Part shown: positions 1 through 8,994 of the stretch, one piece after another
How the letters are laid out: each line of letters starts with the position of its first letter
Position numbering within the stretch: position 1 is the first letter of the stretch
Origin: Opitutia bacterium Tous-C1TDCM
GTDB taxonomy: Bacteria > Verrucomicrobiota > Verrucomicrobiia > Opitutales > Opitutaceae
NCBI GenBank assembly: GCA_002288455.1
Contig: NEUS01000017.1
Span: 1 to 49,169, forward strand
Direction of reading: 5' to 3'
DNA: 49,169 nt
The notes under the pieces: model-generated
The model's database searches: none
What the model was told of the DNA's origin: nothing
Seen by the model: only the letters and a program-made list of their open reading frames with translations
Translations under genes and position numbers: made by a program

Positions 1-1169
1 CCCGCCTGCCAACGGACCTCGTGCTTGGCCTCGTCGCCCAGCAGGTACCAATTGGTGCCGACGAACCACTCGTGCATTTTGTCGTGGGTCCCGCCCGAGG
101 CGGCCGACCGGATACCGTCGCCCAATTGCACGCCCCGGCCGTCGGAATCGATTTGGCTGTAACGCAGCACCGGTTCGAAGCGGGGCGTCAGGCGGTAGGT
201 GGCCATCAGCGACCAGCCATCCGACTTCGCATCGCGCAGGGCGGAGGCGCCGCGCTCGTTGTCCGAGCCGAGATACTCGCCGATGAGCGACGCATCGAGA
301 TAGCGCCAATCGAAGTAGGCGGACCACACCGCCAAGTCGTTGCCCGTGCCGACCACGCGGCCGCCTTGATCGGGGAGGAATCCATAAGTGGCGCCGAGCT
401 TGAGCCGGCCCGTGGTTTCCGCGAAGGGCCGCACGTAGGCGACGCTGCCCCAGTAGGCCAGCTGGTTGTTGCTGCCCGAGCCTTGGCCCAGAGCGTCGTT
501 CACGGTCACGCCCTGCGATTCGGCGTTCGTGACGGCGAGATCCCAACTCAGATTGCCGCCGTTGTTGCCGAGCAGCCAGATGCCGTTGCGGTATTTGCCC
601 GCGCCGAGGCGGCGGCCGTTGTTGCTCTCGACGAAGTAGCGGTTGATGGTCGAACGCTCGATTGCCTTCAGTTCGCCGCTCGACGTGAAGTATTCCTCGT
701 AGCCGATCGGGGCTTTCCAGTAGCCGGCCTGCACCTTGAGTCGGGGGCTGAAAATCTTCTCGATCTGGGCGAGGTCGAAATTGGCGTTGCCGAGATCGTA
801 GTTCACGTGCGCCGACCAGCCCTCCCGGAACGTGGCGCGGAAAGACATGCGGACCCGCCGCAGAAACAGGTGGTTCACCGTCGCCGGATCGCCGGCCGGA
901 CCGGCGATATCGGTGGCCAAATGGGCGTACTGGAATTGGACCCGGCCGCCGATGGCCAACCGCGCCAAGTTCGGCGACAGCGAGGTCGCCGCGGAGACCG
1001 GCGCGTTCTCCACCATGAGGTCGGCCCGGATTTCCTCCGCCTCCTGATTGGTGAGAATCCCCTTGCGGATGAGGGCATTGACGAGAGCGGCGCTGTCTTG
1101 CGCGGCCGCGGCGGCAGCCAGCAGCAGACCGAGCAGAAAGAGAAGCGAAGAGCAGCGGGTTTTGGTCAT
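1..1169 (-). CDS. Phosphate-selective porin O/P-type outer-membrane porin (C-terminus cut by window edge)
   Basis: The gene reads leftwards from an ATG at 1169 and runs off the window, so only about 389 N-terminal residues are present. It begins with a signal peptide (MTKTRCSSLLFLLGLLLAAAA) ending near Ala-Gln-Asp. A short helical segment with NALIRKGILTNQEAEEIRADL follows, as is common before the barrel in porin O/P proteins. The rest is alternating aromatic beta-strands such as RRVRMSFRATF, KVQAGYWKAPIGYEEY and WYLLGDEARSEVRW. By family this would be a trimeric barrel passing anions or small solutes, but the substrate is not readable here. It lies downstream of the efflux operon on the same strand with a 237-bp gap that carries a PHO-box-like repeat, so it probably has its own promoter. 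The family call is fairly sure; phosphate specificity is not. Confidence 0.8.
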   Translation of the reverse strand, partial: MTKTRCSSLLFLLGLLLAAAAAAQDSAALVNALIRKGILTNQEAEEIRADLMVENAPVSAATSLSPNLARLAIGGRVQFQYAHLATDIAGPAGDPATVNHLFLRRVRMSFRATFREGWSAHVNYDLGNANFDLAQIEKIFSPRLKVQAGYWKAPIGYEEYFTSSGELKAIERSTINRYFVESNNGRRLGAGKYRNGIWLLGNNGGNLSWDLAVTNAESQGVTVNDALGQGSGSNNQLAYWGSVAYVRPFAETTGRLKLGATYGFLPDQGGRVVGTGNDLAVWSAYFDWRYLDASLIGEYLGSDNERGASALRDAKSDGWSLMATYRLTPRFEPVLRYSQIDSDGRGVQLGDGIRSAASGGTHDKMHEWFVGTNWYLLGDEAKHEVRWQA

Positions 1170-1216
1170 TCGGCGCCGGAGCAAGATCGAACCGGCAATG
1201 TCAGTCTGCCGGGCGA

Positions 1217-1258
1217 ATGTTACGATCGTGTGGCGAACCTGCGACAACCCGGTCACAA
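1217..1258 (-). promoter_or_regulatory. PHO-box-like direct repeat and possible -10 upstream of the porin
   Basis: On the minus strand, TTGTGAC (1258-1252) and TTGTCGC (1247-1241) are separated by four bases, an 11-bp period like that of a PHO box. A -10-like TAACAT lies at 1222-1217, 48 bp before the porin ATG. The match to the enterobacterial consensus is partial, and the distance to the -10 is about one helical turn longer than usual. It is suggestive only because the downstream gene is a porin O/P. Confidence 0.2.
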
Positions 1259-1345
1259 ATCGGTGGCGACCGTCGCGCGAAGTGAAAACTGCGTTACGAA
1301 AGGGAAACGATCCGCGTTTTCGGCCAGATTGGCACACATCGCGGG

Positions 1346-1366
1346 AAAAGCGCGGCGGCACCGCCG
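1346..1366 (-). terminator. Weak hairpin after the tolC-like gene
   Basis: CGGCGG and CCGCCG (1353-1366) form a short GC stem. On the minus strand a CG and then four T residues follow it (1349-1346). It lies 40 bp past the TolC-like stop. The loop is only two bases and the T-tract is short, so it may be an inefficient terminator. Confidence 0.25.
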
Positions 1367-1406
1367 AATCCGGCAGGGGGCCCCTTCCACTCCCGGCTCC
1401 CTCCCC

Positions 1407-2729
1407 CTACTCCCCGATCGCGAATTTCAGGCCGTATTGCGCCGCATTGAGATCGGCCACCACGGCAACGTACTCGCGCCGCGCGCGGACCAAATCCTCC
1501 TCGGCCTGCAAATCTTCCAGAATCCGGCTGACGGCGGTCTCCCGGCGTTGGCGGGAGAGCAAGGCCGAGCGTTCCGCCGCCGTCAGCGCGCGGCGGGCGA
1601 TGCCCACTTGCTCGGCCAAGGCCCGGACCCGGACGTGCTGTTCGACGACCTCGCGCCGGATGCGGTCGCGGACCTGCTCGCGTTCGAGTTCGCGTTGCCG
1701 TTCGCGCGCGGCGGTTTCACGCGGCCGGTTCCGGTCGAGCAAGCCGCCGGGACCGACGCGCCAACTGAGGCCGAGGGCATAGTCGCCGCTGTAACCCCAG
1801 TCCCGCGTCACGGTCGAGCCGGCCGGCCCGCCGCCCAAGCCGCCGACCGTCGCCTGCGCACCGAGCGTCGGGATCAGGGGCGCCACCGTCGCGCCGCGCC
1901 GCTGGGCCCGGGCCGCGTCGAGCCGCGCCGCCGCCACGTCCAGTTCCGTGCGAGCCGACATGGCCTTTGCCACCCAAGGACCGGGCGATTCGCCCGGATC
2001 GATCACCGCCAGCGGGGCAGGCTCGGACTCGGCCGGCATCAGATCCACGGCCGGATCGAGGCGCAAAATTTCCGCCAGCCGGGCGGCGGCCTGCCGCTGT
2101 TCGGCCCGCGCGCGGGAAGCCGCAAGTTCGGCCTGCGCGCGCGCCGCCTGCACGCGGGCCAGGTCGCCCTGAAACGTCAAACCGGCCTCGGCGGTGGCGG
2201 CGAGTTGCTCGGCATGGCGACCGGCGACCGTGGCCGCTTCCGCCGCCGCGGCCGCCGTGGCGCGGGTCCGGACAAGTTCGAAATAGCCGGCGGCGGCCAA
2301 ATACACCGCTTCCCGCTGCCGGCCGGCCAAGGCCGCCTCGCTCGCCCGCACCTGCTGTTTCGCGACGAGATTCTGGTAATGGATTTCGCCCAGATCGAGC
2401 TGCGCCTGCAGCGTGATCCCGGCCGCGAGCGACTGCTTGTCCGCATCGAGAATCGGACCGTTCACGGCCTGGATATTGCTATCGTGCCGGCGCACGACCA
2501 CCGACGGCGTCACCCAGGGTACAAATCTAGCCTGGGCCGCGTCGCCCGCGGCCTTCGCTTCCGCGACTTGCTCGCGCGCGATCTGCACGCCGATCGTCCC
2601 CGCTCCGGCCAGCCGCAGCGCGGTCGGCAAATCGATGGGAGCCGGCGCGGGATCAGCCGCGCGCAAGGCTGCAGCCAAAGCCAACAGCAGCGCCCCGCCC
2701 GTCGCTTGGATCGTCGCGGTGCGCTTCAT
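1407..2729 (-). CDS. TolC-family outer-membrane efflux protein
   Basis: This 440-residue protein has a signal peptide ending near AALRAADP. Two long alpha-helical coiled-coil repeats rich in Ala, Arg and Glu follow (about residues 40-210 and 230-430), separated by short strand segments, as in the OEP fold. TolC proteins form a trimeric channel-tunnel that carries substrate from the RND pump and adaptor across the outer membrane. The start overlaps the stop of the adaptor gene by four bases (ATGA), which shows translational coupling and fixes the start. The gene is last in the operon pump-adaptor-channel. The length is normal for the family. Confidence 0.9.
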   Translation of the reverse strand: MKRTATIQATGGALLLALAAALRAADPAPAPIDLPTALRLAGAGTIGVQIAREQVAEAKAAGDAAQARFVPWVTPSVVVRRHDSNIQAVNGPILDADKQSLAAGITLQAQLDLGEIHYQNLVAKQQVRASEAALAGRQREAVYLAAAGYFELVRTRATAAAAAEAATVAGRHAEQLAATAEAGLTFQGDLARVQAARAQAELAASRARAEQRQAAARLAEILRLDPAVDLMPAESEPAPLAVIDPGESPGPWVAKAMSARTELDVAAARLDAARAQRRGATVAPLIPTLGAQATVGGLGGGPAGSTVTRDWGYSGDYALGLSWRVGPGGLLDRNRPRETAARERQRELEREQVRDRIRREVVEQHVRVRALAEQVGIARRALTAAERSALLSRQRRETAVSRILEDLQAEEDLVRARREYVAVVADLNAAQYGLKFAIGE

Positions 2730-3784
2730 TTGGCCTCCGTGGCGTTGACCGCCTGGCCGGCGACGAGCGCGACTTTGCCGGGCACGAGCACCCGCGCGTT
2801 TTCGGCCAAGCCTTCGAGAATCTCCACGTGGGTGCCGTCGTTGAAGCCGTACTTCACCGGCACACGGCTGGCTTTGCCGTCGGCGAGCAGGAAGAGAAAC
2901 CCCAGCGCCTTCTCGCGCACCAGGGCCGCGGCCGGCACCAGCAGCGCGTTCGTGTGTTTTTCGACGCCGATGCGGGCGAGCACATACATGCCGGGGCGCA
3001 GCGCGCCGTCGGCATTGGGCAGGTCGGCCTCGATCGCCAGCGAGCGCGTCGCCTCGTCGAGCGCCCCGAAGTGGCGCGTCACCGTGCCGCGGAAGGTGCG
3101 GCCGGGCAGCGCGTCGGTCGTGAGCACGACCGGTTGGCCGGCGACAACGCGCGCGGCCTCGATCTCGGGCACGGCCACGCGGGCGCGGATCACGGCGTAA
3201 TCCATCACGGTGACGATCGCCGCCGCCGCGGGATTGGCGCCGGCGGTGGCCGCGGGCACAAAGGCCCCGACATCGACATTGCGGGCCGTGACGACGCCGG
3301 CGAACGGCGCGACGATCCGGCCGAAGCGCAGCAACGCGGCGTTTTGCGCGAGCGCGGCCGCGGCGATTTCGAGCCGCGCTTTCGCGGCATCGGCGGCCTG
3401 GGGCGTGATCAGATCGGGCGCCTTGGCCTGCGCCTCCGTGACGCGGCGCAACTCGGCCTGGGCCACGCGCACCTCCGCCTCGTGGCGTGCGCGTTCGGCG
3501 ACGAGCTCGGGCATTTCCAGCTCGGCGAGCAGCTGGCCGGCAGCCACGCGGTCGCCCTTGTCGACGGCGATGGCCGTCACGTACCCGGCCACTTTCGCGT
3601 GGAGCGTGACCTGCTGGTTGGCGCGCAGCGTGCCCGGCAGCGCGACGAAGCGGTGGATCTCGCCGCGCCCGGGCGAGACCACGGGCACATCGGGCGCCGG
3701 AGCGGCGGAAAGAGGGAGGGCGGCGAGTGCCGCGCCGAAAGCGAACCAGCGGAGGGAAAACATGGCGGGGAAAAATCGGGACAT
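2726..3784 (-). CDS. RND efflux periplasmic adaptor (membrane-fusion protein, HlyD/AcrA type)
   Basis: The protein has 352 residues with an N-terminal signal or anchor segment (FSLRWFAFGAALAALPLSAA). A lipoyl/barrel-sandwich half follows (GYVTAIAVDKGDRVAAGQLL), then an alpha-hairpin (about 80-135), the second lipoyl half (GRIVAPFAGVVTARNVDVG), a beta-barrel and a C-terminal membrane-proximal domain ending in NATEAK. It bridges the inner-membrane pump and the TolC channel. It starts 14 bp after the pump gene ends and overlaps the tolC-like start by four bases. A second ATG seven codons in (3763) is an alternative start. No lipobox Cys is visible, so it is probably soluble or anchored by its N-terminus. 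Confidence 0.9.
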   Translation of the reverse strand: MSRFFPAMFSLRWFAFGAALAALPLSAAPAPDVPVVSPGRGEIHRFVALPGTLRANQQVTLHAKVAGYVTAIAVDKGDRVAAGQLLAELEMPELVAERARHEAEVRVAQAELRRVTEAQAKAPDLITPQAADAAKARLEIAAAALAQNAALLRFGRIVAPFAGVVTARNVDVGAFVPAATAGANPAAAAIVTVMDYAVIRARVAVPEIEAARVVAGQPVVLTTDALPGRTFRGTVTRHFGALDEATRSLAIEADLPNADGALRPGMYVLARIGVEKHTNALLVPAAALVREKALGFLFLLADGKASRVPVKYGFNDGTHVEILEGLAENARVLVPGKVALVAGQAVNATEAK

Positions 3785-3798
3785 CGGGGCGGGATGGT

Positions 3799-6700
3799 TC
3801 AGCGGGCGGCGGGGCGGTAGTGTTCGCTCGCGGGGTCGTCGGGATCGAGCGACGGGGAACGGACGCGTTTGCCCGTGAAAAGGACGAACATGGCCGGCAG
3901 CACCAACAACGTCGCCAGCGTCGCGAGCGCGAGGCCGCCGACCACGGCGCGGCCGAGGGGTGCGGTCTGGTCGCCGCTCTCGCCCAGACCGAGGGCCAGC
4001 GGCAGCATGCCGGCGATCATGGCGAAACTCGTCATGAGAATCGGCCGCAGGCGGCTCGTGCCGCCCTCGATCGCCGCGGCCGCCGGATCGCCGCGGGCCG
4101 CGCGGGCCTGCTCGGCGAAGGTCACGAGGAGAATCGAATTCGCGACCGCCACCCCGACGGCCATGATCGCGCCCATCGCGGACTGGAGATTGAGGGTCGT
4201 GCCCGTGAACCAGAGCGCGAGCACGACGCCGGCGAGCACCGCCGGCACCGTGGAAACGACGGCGAGCGCCAGACGCACCGACTGGAAGTTCGCCGTGATC
4301 AGCAGGAAAATCACGACAATGGCGATGATCAGGCCGGCACGGAAACCCTCGTGCAGTTGCTCGAGCGGGATGACTTGGCCGCGGTAGTCGACCCGGGTCC
4401 GCGGCTCGGGGGCCGGACCGGCGGCGGCGACCGCCGCGCGGATGGCGCGCATCGCGGTGCCGAGATCGGAACCGTGCAGGTTGGCGGTGATGCTGAGCAG
4501 CCGCGCGACGTTGTAGCGTTCGTAGGTGCCCGGCGCGGTGCCTTGCGAAATCGTCGCGAGGTTGCGCAGGAGGACGGGCTCGGGGCCGGAGGACTTGACC
4601 GGCACGTTGCCGAGATCCTCGAGTGTCGAGGTCTTCGCCTCGGGGATCTGGACCTGCACGTTGAAACTGATGCCCGACCCCGGATCGGCCCAGAAGATCG
4701 GCGTCGTGAACCGGCTCGAGGTCGTCGCGGCGACCAGCGAGCGGGTGACGTCGGACATCTGCACCCCGAGCAGGCCGGCGCGCTCGCGGTCGACGTTCAC
4801 CGCGACGGTCGGGTAATCGAGCGTCTGCGCGATCTGGATGTCGCGCAGGGCGGGAATTTTTTTCAGCTGTTCGATGATCTTGTCCGCATAGGCCTTGCTC
4901 ACCGGCAGCGACGAGCCGCTGATCGCGATCTCGATCGGCGTCGGCGAACCGAAGCTCATCACGCGCGACACAATATCCTGCGGTTCGAATGAAAAACGGA
5001 GATCCGGGAAATCGCGGGCGAAAATCGCGCGCAGCTTTTCCTTGAAGGCTTCGATGCGGATGCCGGTGCCGGGTTTGAACTGCACCGCGAGCCAACCTTC
5101 CTCGGGGCCGCCGTTCCAGAGGTGCACGAGGTTCACGGGGAAACTGGAATTGTGCACGCCGACCAGGCCGATGGAGACCTCGATTTTGTCGGCGCCGCCC
5201 GCTTCCCGGGAAATCGTTGCGAGCACTTTCTTGGCGTACGCTTCCGTAAGGTCGACGCGCGTGCCGCTCGGCGCGCGCAGGCGCAGGGCGAACTGGCCGT
5301 TGTCGGTCTGGGGGAAAATCTCCGTGCCGAGTCGCCCCCCGATCGCCCACACGATGCCGCCGCAGACCGCCAGATAGAGGATCGCGAGCGGCCAGCGCAG
5401 TGCGACGATCCCGCGCAGCAGGCCGCCGTAGGTGCGTTGCAGGCGGGCGAAGGACGATCCGGCGCGCAGCCCCGGACCGTGGCCGCGCAGCAACCAGACC
5501 GCGAGAATCGGCACCAGCGTGCTCGACAGCAGGTACGACGCGATCATCGCGAAGCCCACCGCGAGCGCCATCGGCACGAAGAGCGCCTGGGCGGCGCCGA
5601 CCATGAAGAACGCCGGAATGAACACCGCGAGGATGCACAGCATCGCGAGCAGGCGCGGCAGCGCCGTCTCGCGCGTGCCGTCGAGCGCCGCCCGCGCGAC
5701 CGGTGCGCCGCGGCCCAGATGCGCGTGGATGTTTTCCACCGCCACCGTCGATTCGTCGACGAGGATGCCGATCGCGAGCGCCAGACCGCCGAGCGTCATC
5801 AGGTGGATCGACTCGCCCGTGACCCACAGCGCGAAGACCGCCCCGAGGAGCGAGAGCGGGATGTTGACGACGACGATGAACGCGCTCCGCCAGTCCCGCA
5901 GGAAAAGCAGCACCATCACGCCCGTGAGCAGGGCGCCGAGCGCGCCTTCCTTCAGCACGTCCCGGATCGAGCGGTTGACGACCGGCGACTGGTCGAAGAC
6001 GTAGCTGACCTTGATGTCGTCCGGCAGGATTTTCTGGAACTCGGGAATGTTCTTCTTCACGAGCTCGACGACGGAGAGCGTGGAGGCGTCGCCGCGTTTC
6101 GTGACCGGGAGATAGACGGTGCGGAGGCCGTTCGCGAGGGCGTGGGCGGTGGTGACATCGGCGCCGTCCTCGACCGTCGCGACATCGCGCAGAAACACGG
6201 CGCCCTGCGCGGTGGCGCGCAACGGCACCGCTTCGAGGTCCTTCGGGTTCTTCACGATCGCGTTCATTTCCACGATGGGATACTTGTCCCCGAGATTCAT
6301 GTTGCCCGAGGGGCTGATCGGGTTGGCCTCCGCGAGCGCCTTCACGATCTCGTCGGGCGAAAGCCCGTAGGCGCGCATGCGCTCGGGGTTCACGTTGACG
6401 ATAATGCCGCGGGAACTGCCGCCGAAGGGCGGCGGGGCCGAGACGCCGGGCAGCGTCGCGAAGGCCGGGCGCACGCGGTTGAGCGCCTGGTCCTGCATTT
6501 CCCCGAGCGTGCGGTTGGGGTTGTCGGTCGAGAAAACGAGATAGCCCACCGCCACCGAGCCCGCGTCGAAACGCGTGACGAACGGGGCCGGCGTGCCGGC
6601 CGGCATGAAGGCGCGCGCCCGGTTCACGTAGGCGATCACCTCGGAGAGCGCCTGCGCCATGTCCGTCTCGGGGTGGAACTGGAGCTTCATGATCGAAGCG

Positions 6701-6960
6701 CCCTGGATCGACTTCGACTCCACGTGCGAGATGCCCGCGATGTAGAGGAAGTGGTATTCGTACCGGTAGGTCAGGTACCCCTCCATTTGGGCCGGGTCCA
6801 TTCCCCCGAACGGCTGGGCCACATAGATCGTCGGCACCCCGAGCGGCGGAAAAATGTCGCGCGCCATCCGCTGGATCGCGAGCCCGGCCGCCAGGGCGAC
6901 CGCCACCACGAGCACGACGACAGCGAGGGGACGGCGCAGGGCGAGTTGCAGGAAATTCAT
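3799..6960 (-). CDS. RND-family efflux transporter permease
   Basis: At 1053 residues this is the normal length for an AcrB-type pump. TM1 lies at residues 10-30 (LAVVVLVVAVALAAGLAI). A large periplasmic porter domain follows, then TM2-6 with the family motif GILVDESTVAVENI in TM4, the second periplasmic loop, and TM8-12 ending near LATLLVLPAMFVLFTGKR. The proton-relay segment is variant: where many pumps have two adjacent Asp, this one has Asp-Glu. The protein would export amphiphilic compounds or metals by proton antiport, but the substrate cannot be told from sequence. It is first in the operon, and its promoter region carries a perfect 11-bp inverted repeat. The ATG at 6960 starts a typical short cytoplasmic N-terminus (MNFLQLALRRPL). 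Confidence 0.92.
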   Translation of the reverse strand: MNFLQLALRRPLAVVVLVVAVALAAGLAIQRMARDIFPPLGVPTIYVAQPFGGMDPAQMEGYLTYRYEYHFLYIAGISHVESKSIQGASIMKLQFHPETDMAQALSEVIAYVNRARAFMPAGTPAPFVTRFDAGSVAVGYLVFSTDNPNRTLGEMQDQALNRVRPAFATLPGVSAPPPFGGSSRGIIVNVNPERMRAYGLSPDEIVKALAEANPISPSGNMNLGDKYPIVEMNAIVKNPKDLEAVPLRATAQGAVFLRDVATVEDGADVTTAHALANGLRTVYLPVTKRGDASTLSVVELVKKNIPEFQKILPDDIKVSYVFDQSPVVNRSIRDVLKEGALGALLTGVMVLLFLRDWRSAFIVVVNIPLSLLGAVFALWVTGESIHLMTLGGLALAIGILVDESTVAVENIHAHLGRGAPVARAALDGTRETALPRLLAMLCILAVFIPAFFMVGAAQALFVPMALAVGFAMIASYLLSSTLVPILAVWLLRGHGPGLRAGSSFARLQRTYGGLLRGIVALRWPLAILYLAVCGGIVWAIGGRLGTEIFPQTDNGQFALRLRAPSGTRVDLTEAYAKKVLATISREAGGADKIEVSIGLVGVHNSSFPVNLVHLWNGGPEEGWLAVQFKPGTGIRIEAFKEKLRAIFARDFPDLRFSFEPQDIVSRVMSFGSPTPIEIAISGSSLPVSKAYADKIIEQLKKIPALRDIQIAQTLDYPTVAVNVDRERAGLLGVQMSDVTRSLVAATTSSRFTTPIFWADPGSGISFNVQVQIPEAKTSTLEDLGNVPVKSSGPEPVLLRNLATISQGTAPGTYERYNVARLLSITANLHGSDLGTAMRAIRAAVAAAGPAPEPRTRVDYRGQVIPLEQLHEGFRAGLIIAIVVIFLLITANFQSVRLALAVVSTVPAVLAGVVLALWFTGTTLNLQSAMGAIMAVGVAVANSILLVTFAEQARAARGDPAAAAIEGGTSRLRPILMTSFAMIAGMLPLALGLGESGDQTAPLGRAVVGGLALATLATLLVLPAMFVLFTGKRVRSPSLDPDDPASEHYRPAAR

Positions 6961-7002
6961 GCGGTGGGGAGCGGGGTACGTGGCCGGCGAGACGCGCGGG
7001 TG

Positions 7003-7047
7003 AAGGATTGGTTACGGAGCCGGCCGAAGTGCCAAGAACCAATCCTT
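7003..7047. repeat. Perfect 11-bp inverted repeat upstream of the RND efflux operon
   Basis: AAGGATTGGTT (7003-7013) and its exact reverse complement AACCAATCCTT (7037-7047) flank a 23-bp GC-rich spacer. The element starts 43 bp upstream of the pump ATG. It could be an operator for a dimeric regulator or a long stem in the 5' leader. No T-tract follows on either strand, so it is not an intrinsic terminator. Confidence 0.6.
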
Positions 7048-7125
7048 AAATTTTTGCCGCGGCCGGATCCACGCCCGGCCCCCGGGAGTCCGGGCGCTCC
7101 GGGCCCGCAGGCGGGGACCGGCCGA

Positions 7126-7158
7126 AAACAAAAAGGGACGGAGCCGCAGCTCCGTCCC
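7126..7158 (-). terminator. Intrinsic terminator of the beta-helix protein gene
   Basis: GGGACGGAGC (7135-7144), a four-base loop and GCTCCGTCCC (7149-7158) form a perfect 10-bp stem. On the minus strand it is followed by TTTTTGTTTT. It lies 29 bp after the stop of the gene at 7188-8957. Confidence 0.85.
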
Positions 7159-7187
7159 CAAATTCCAACTACAGACTGCGCCGGCGC

Positions 7188-8957
7188 TCAGTCGATTTCG
7201 TAGATTTCGATCAGGATGTCGCCGCCGCCGGTCTTGCCGCGCGCCTGCACGGTGTAGGCACCGGGGGCGAGGTTGGCGATGAGGACGGCATCGTTGCTGG
7301 CAGCCGTGAGCGGGAAAGCGCCGACCTGGGCGGCCAACGTCGCAGCCTGGGCGCCCGACCAGTTGTCGTTCTCGCCGATCTTGGTGGCCCCGGAGAAGAG
7401 CTCGAGCGTCGGATCAGCCACCACGCCGGTGACGCCGAACTGCGCCAGGCCGGGACCGACCGCACGGATGAGGACGGTCTGCGCCTGCGTGCCGTTGATG
7501 AAGAAGCCGGGATTGACGACCGCATTCGCGGCCACGGTGGTGCGGATCGAGACGTTGCTCAGTTTGCTGGCCGAACCGCTCACGATCGGCGAGTCGGGCG
7601 TACCGGCGCTCGCGAGCGAGAACCAGCCGTCGTTCCAGAGCTTGGTCCAACCGGCGGCCCAGTTGGTGTCCTTGAAGGCGCCGCGGAAGTCGGTCTGCGT
7701 GAGGCCCGAACCGGAGAAGGTGCCGGCGCCGGTGAGGGCGGGGCTGCCGGCGGCCGGGCGGGGATCGAGGGCGCGCGTCGCGGTGTAGGAGATATTGCGG
7801 AGCGCCGGGTTGATGATCGAATTGGTGGCGTCGCCAATGAGTGCCGTGGCATTGACGGTGCCGGTCGGACGGGCATTGAGGCCGAGGGCGGTGTTGTTGG
7901 CGGCGACCTGGCTGAAGAAGATATTGTTCTTGAAGATGGGCGCGGGATTCGGGCCGTCGTCGACGTCGTTCTCGAGGTCGACCATCTTCTCGAAATTGAC
8001 GAAGACGGAATTGAAGACCAGCGCCTCGGCCGAATCGCGAATGTTGAGGGCGTAGCTCAGTTTGCCGGCGGTGGAAGCGCCGATGATGGTCGCATTGGCC
8101 ACCGTCGTCTTCGCCTTGGGGGAAGCGGTCAGCGGCGTCGTGGCGCCGTCCCACTCGAAGCCCTTGTCACCGAAGTCGCTGCCGATGTCGCCGAGGATGG
8201 CGAACAGGTACTGGAGGTTGCCGCGGAAACCTTGGTCGAAGTCGAAGCCGTCGTCGTTGTTGAACGCGGACACGAGGTACTTGGCGTTGACCGTGCCGCC
8301 GAACCACTCGAAGCCGTCGTCTTTGTTGGCGAACACTTCGACGTACTCGATGGTCGTACCGCTGCCGACGCCACCGAGGGTCAGGCCGTTGATCTCGTTG
8401 GCCGTGCCGATGACGGCGCCGCCGTGGCGGATCGAGACGTAGCGGAACGTGCCGGAGTTGTCGGCGTCGTCCGTGCCGCCGAAGGTGATGAGACCGACAT
8501 CGTCGCCGGTCACCGAGAAGCCTTCGACCTGGTCCTGCGCGGGCGTGCCGGCGGCGGCACCGTTGGCGCGGGAGTTGATCGAAGCGTTGCCGAGGATGAC
8601 GACGCCGCCCCAGAGGCCGGTGTCGCGCTCGGTGAGGTTGCCGTTCAGCTGGTCGAGCTCCGAGGTGAAGATGATCGGGCGTTGGGCGGTGCCGGCGGCG
8701 TTGATGCGGGCGCCGCGACTGACGACCAGCGCGGCCGCGCTCGAGCCGGAGCTCACGCGTCCCTGGATGATCGTGCCGGGTTCGATGGTCAGAGTCGCAC
8801 CCGGGGTGACGAACACATAGCCGCTCAGGAGGTACCGGTTGCTCGCGGTCCAGGTCGTGTTCTGGGCGATTTTACCCGTCACGATGACGTCGGCGGCAAA
8901 GCCGGGAACCGCGGCGAAGCATGCCGCCGCGGCGAGGAGGATGGATTTCATTTTCAT
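7188..8957 (-). CDS. Secreted right-handed beta-helix-like protein paired with a TonB receptor
   Basis: The protein has 589 residues from the ATG at 8957. An upstream in-frame TTG at 8981 is less likely because the signal peptide (KSILLAAAACFAAVPGFAAD) begins at the ATG. The first 400 residues repeat short strand-turn units with Gly, Asn and Asp (GATLTIEPGTIIQG, GLWGGVVILGNASIN, NEINGLTLGGVGSGTTIEYV, DDGFEWFGGTVNAKY), typical of a parallel beta-helix. The acidic DDGF/DFD stretches could bind Ca2+. The last 100 residues form a separate module (VLIRAVGPGLAQFGV, NDNWSG, AFPLTAASNDA, LAPGAYTVQA) that I recognise as recurrent at the C-termini of exported Opitutales proteins. It ends the operon begun by the TonB receptor 37 bp upstream and may be its surface partner. 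No enzymatic residues are evident. Confidence 0.75.
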   Translation of the reverse strand: MKMKSILLAAAACFAAVPGFAADVIVTGKIAQNTTWTASNRYLLSGYVFVTPGATLTIEPGTIIQGRVSSGSSAAALVVSRGARINAAGTAQRPIIFTSELDQLNGNLTERDTGLWGGVVILGNASINSRANGAAAGTPAQDQVEGFSVTGDDVGLITFGGTDDADNSGTFRYVSIRHGGAVIGTANEINGLTLGGVGSGTTIEYVEVFANKDDGFEWFGGTVNAKYLVSAFNNDDGFDFDQGFRGNLQYLFAILGDIGSDFGDKGFEWDGATTPLTASPKAKTTVANATIIGASTAGKLSYALNIRDSAEALVFNSVFVNFEKMVDLENDVDDGPNPAPIFKNNIFFSQVAANNTALGLNARPTGTVNATALIGDATNSIINPALRNISYTATRALDPRPAAGSPALTGAGTFSGSGLTQTDFRGAFKDTNWAAGWTKLWNDGWFSLASAGTPDSPIVSGSASKLSNVSIRTTVAANAVVNPGFFINGTQAQTVLIRAVGPGLAQFGVTGVVADPTLELFSGATKIGENDNWSGAQAATLAAQVGAFPLTAASNDAVLIANLAPGAYTVQARGKTGGGDILIEIYEID

Positions 8958-8994
8958 GGGTCGATTGGATTTCGTGGACAAAAAATTGCGGCGC

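Noticed and set aside
21-3200. Very long plus-strand open frame over the porin, TolC and adaptor genes
   Set aside because: It is antisense to three genes with clear signal peptides and family motifs; the product is Arg/Gly-rich without domains. High GC content creates such frames.
7018-7036. TTGGCACTTCGG on the minus strand as a sigma54 promoter for the RND operon
   Set aside because: The GC element falls one base too far from GG (spacing 11, not 10), so the essential geometry fails.
3785-7042. Minus-strand open frame continuing upstream of the adaptor gene as one 1438-residue protein
   Set aside because: The part above 3784 overlaps the RND pump in another frame and is Arg-rich nonsense; only the segment from 3784 matches the adaptor family.
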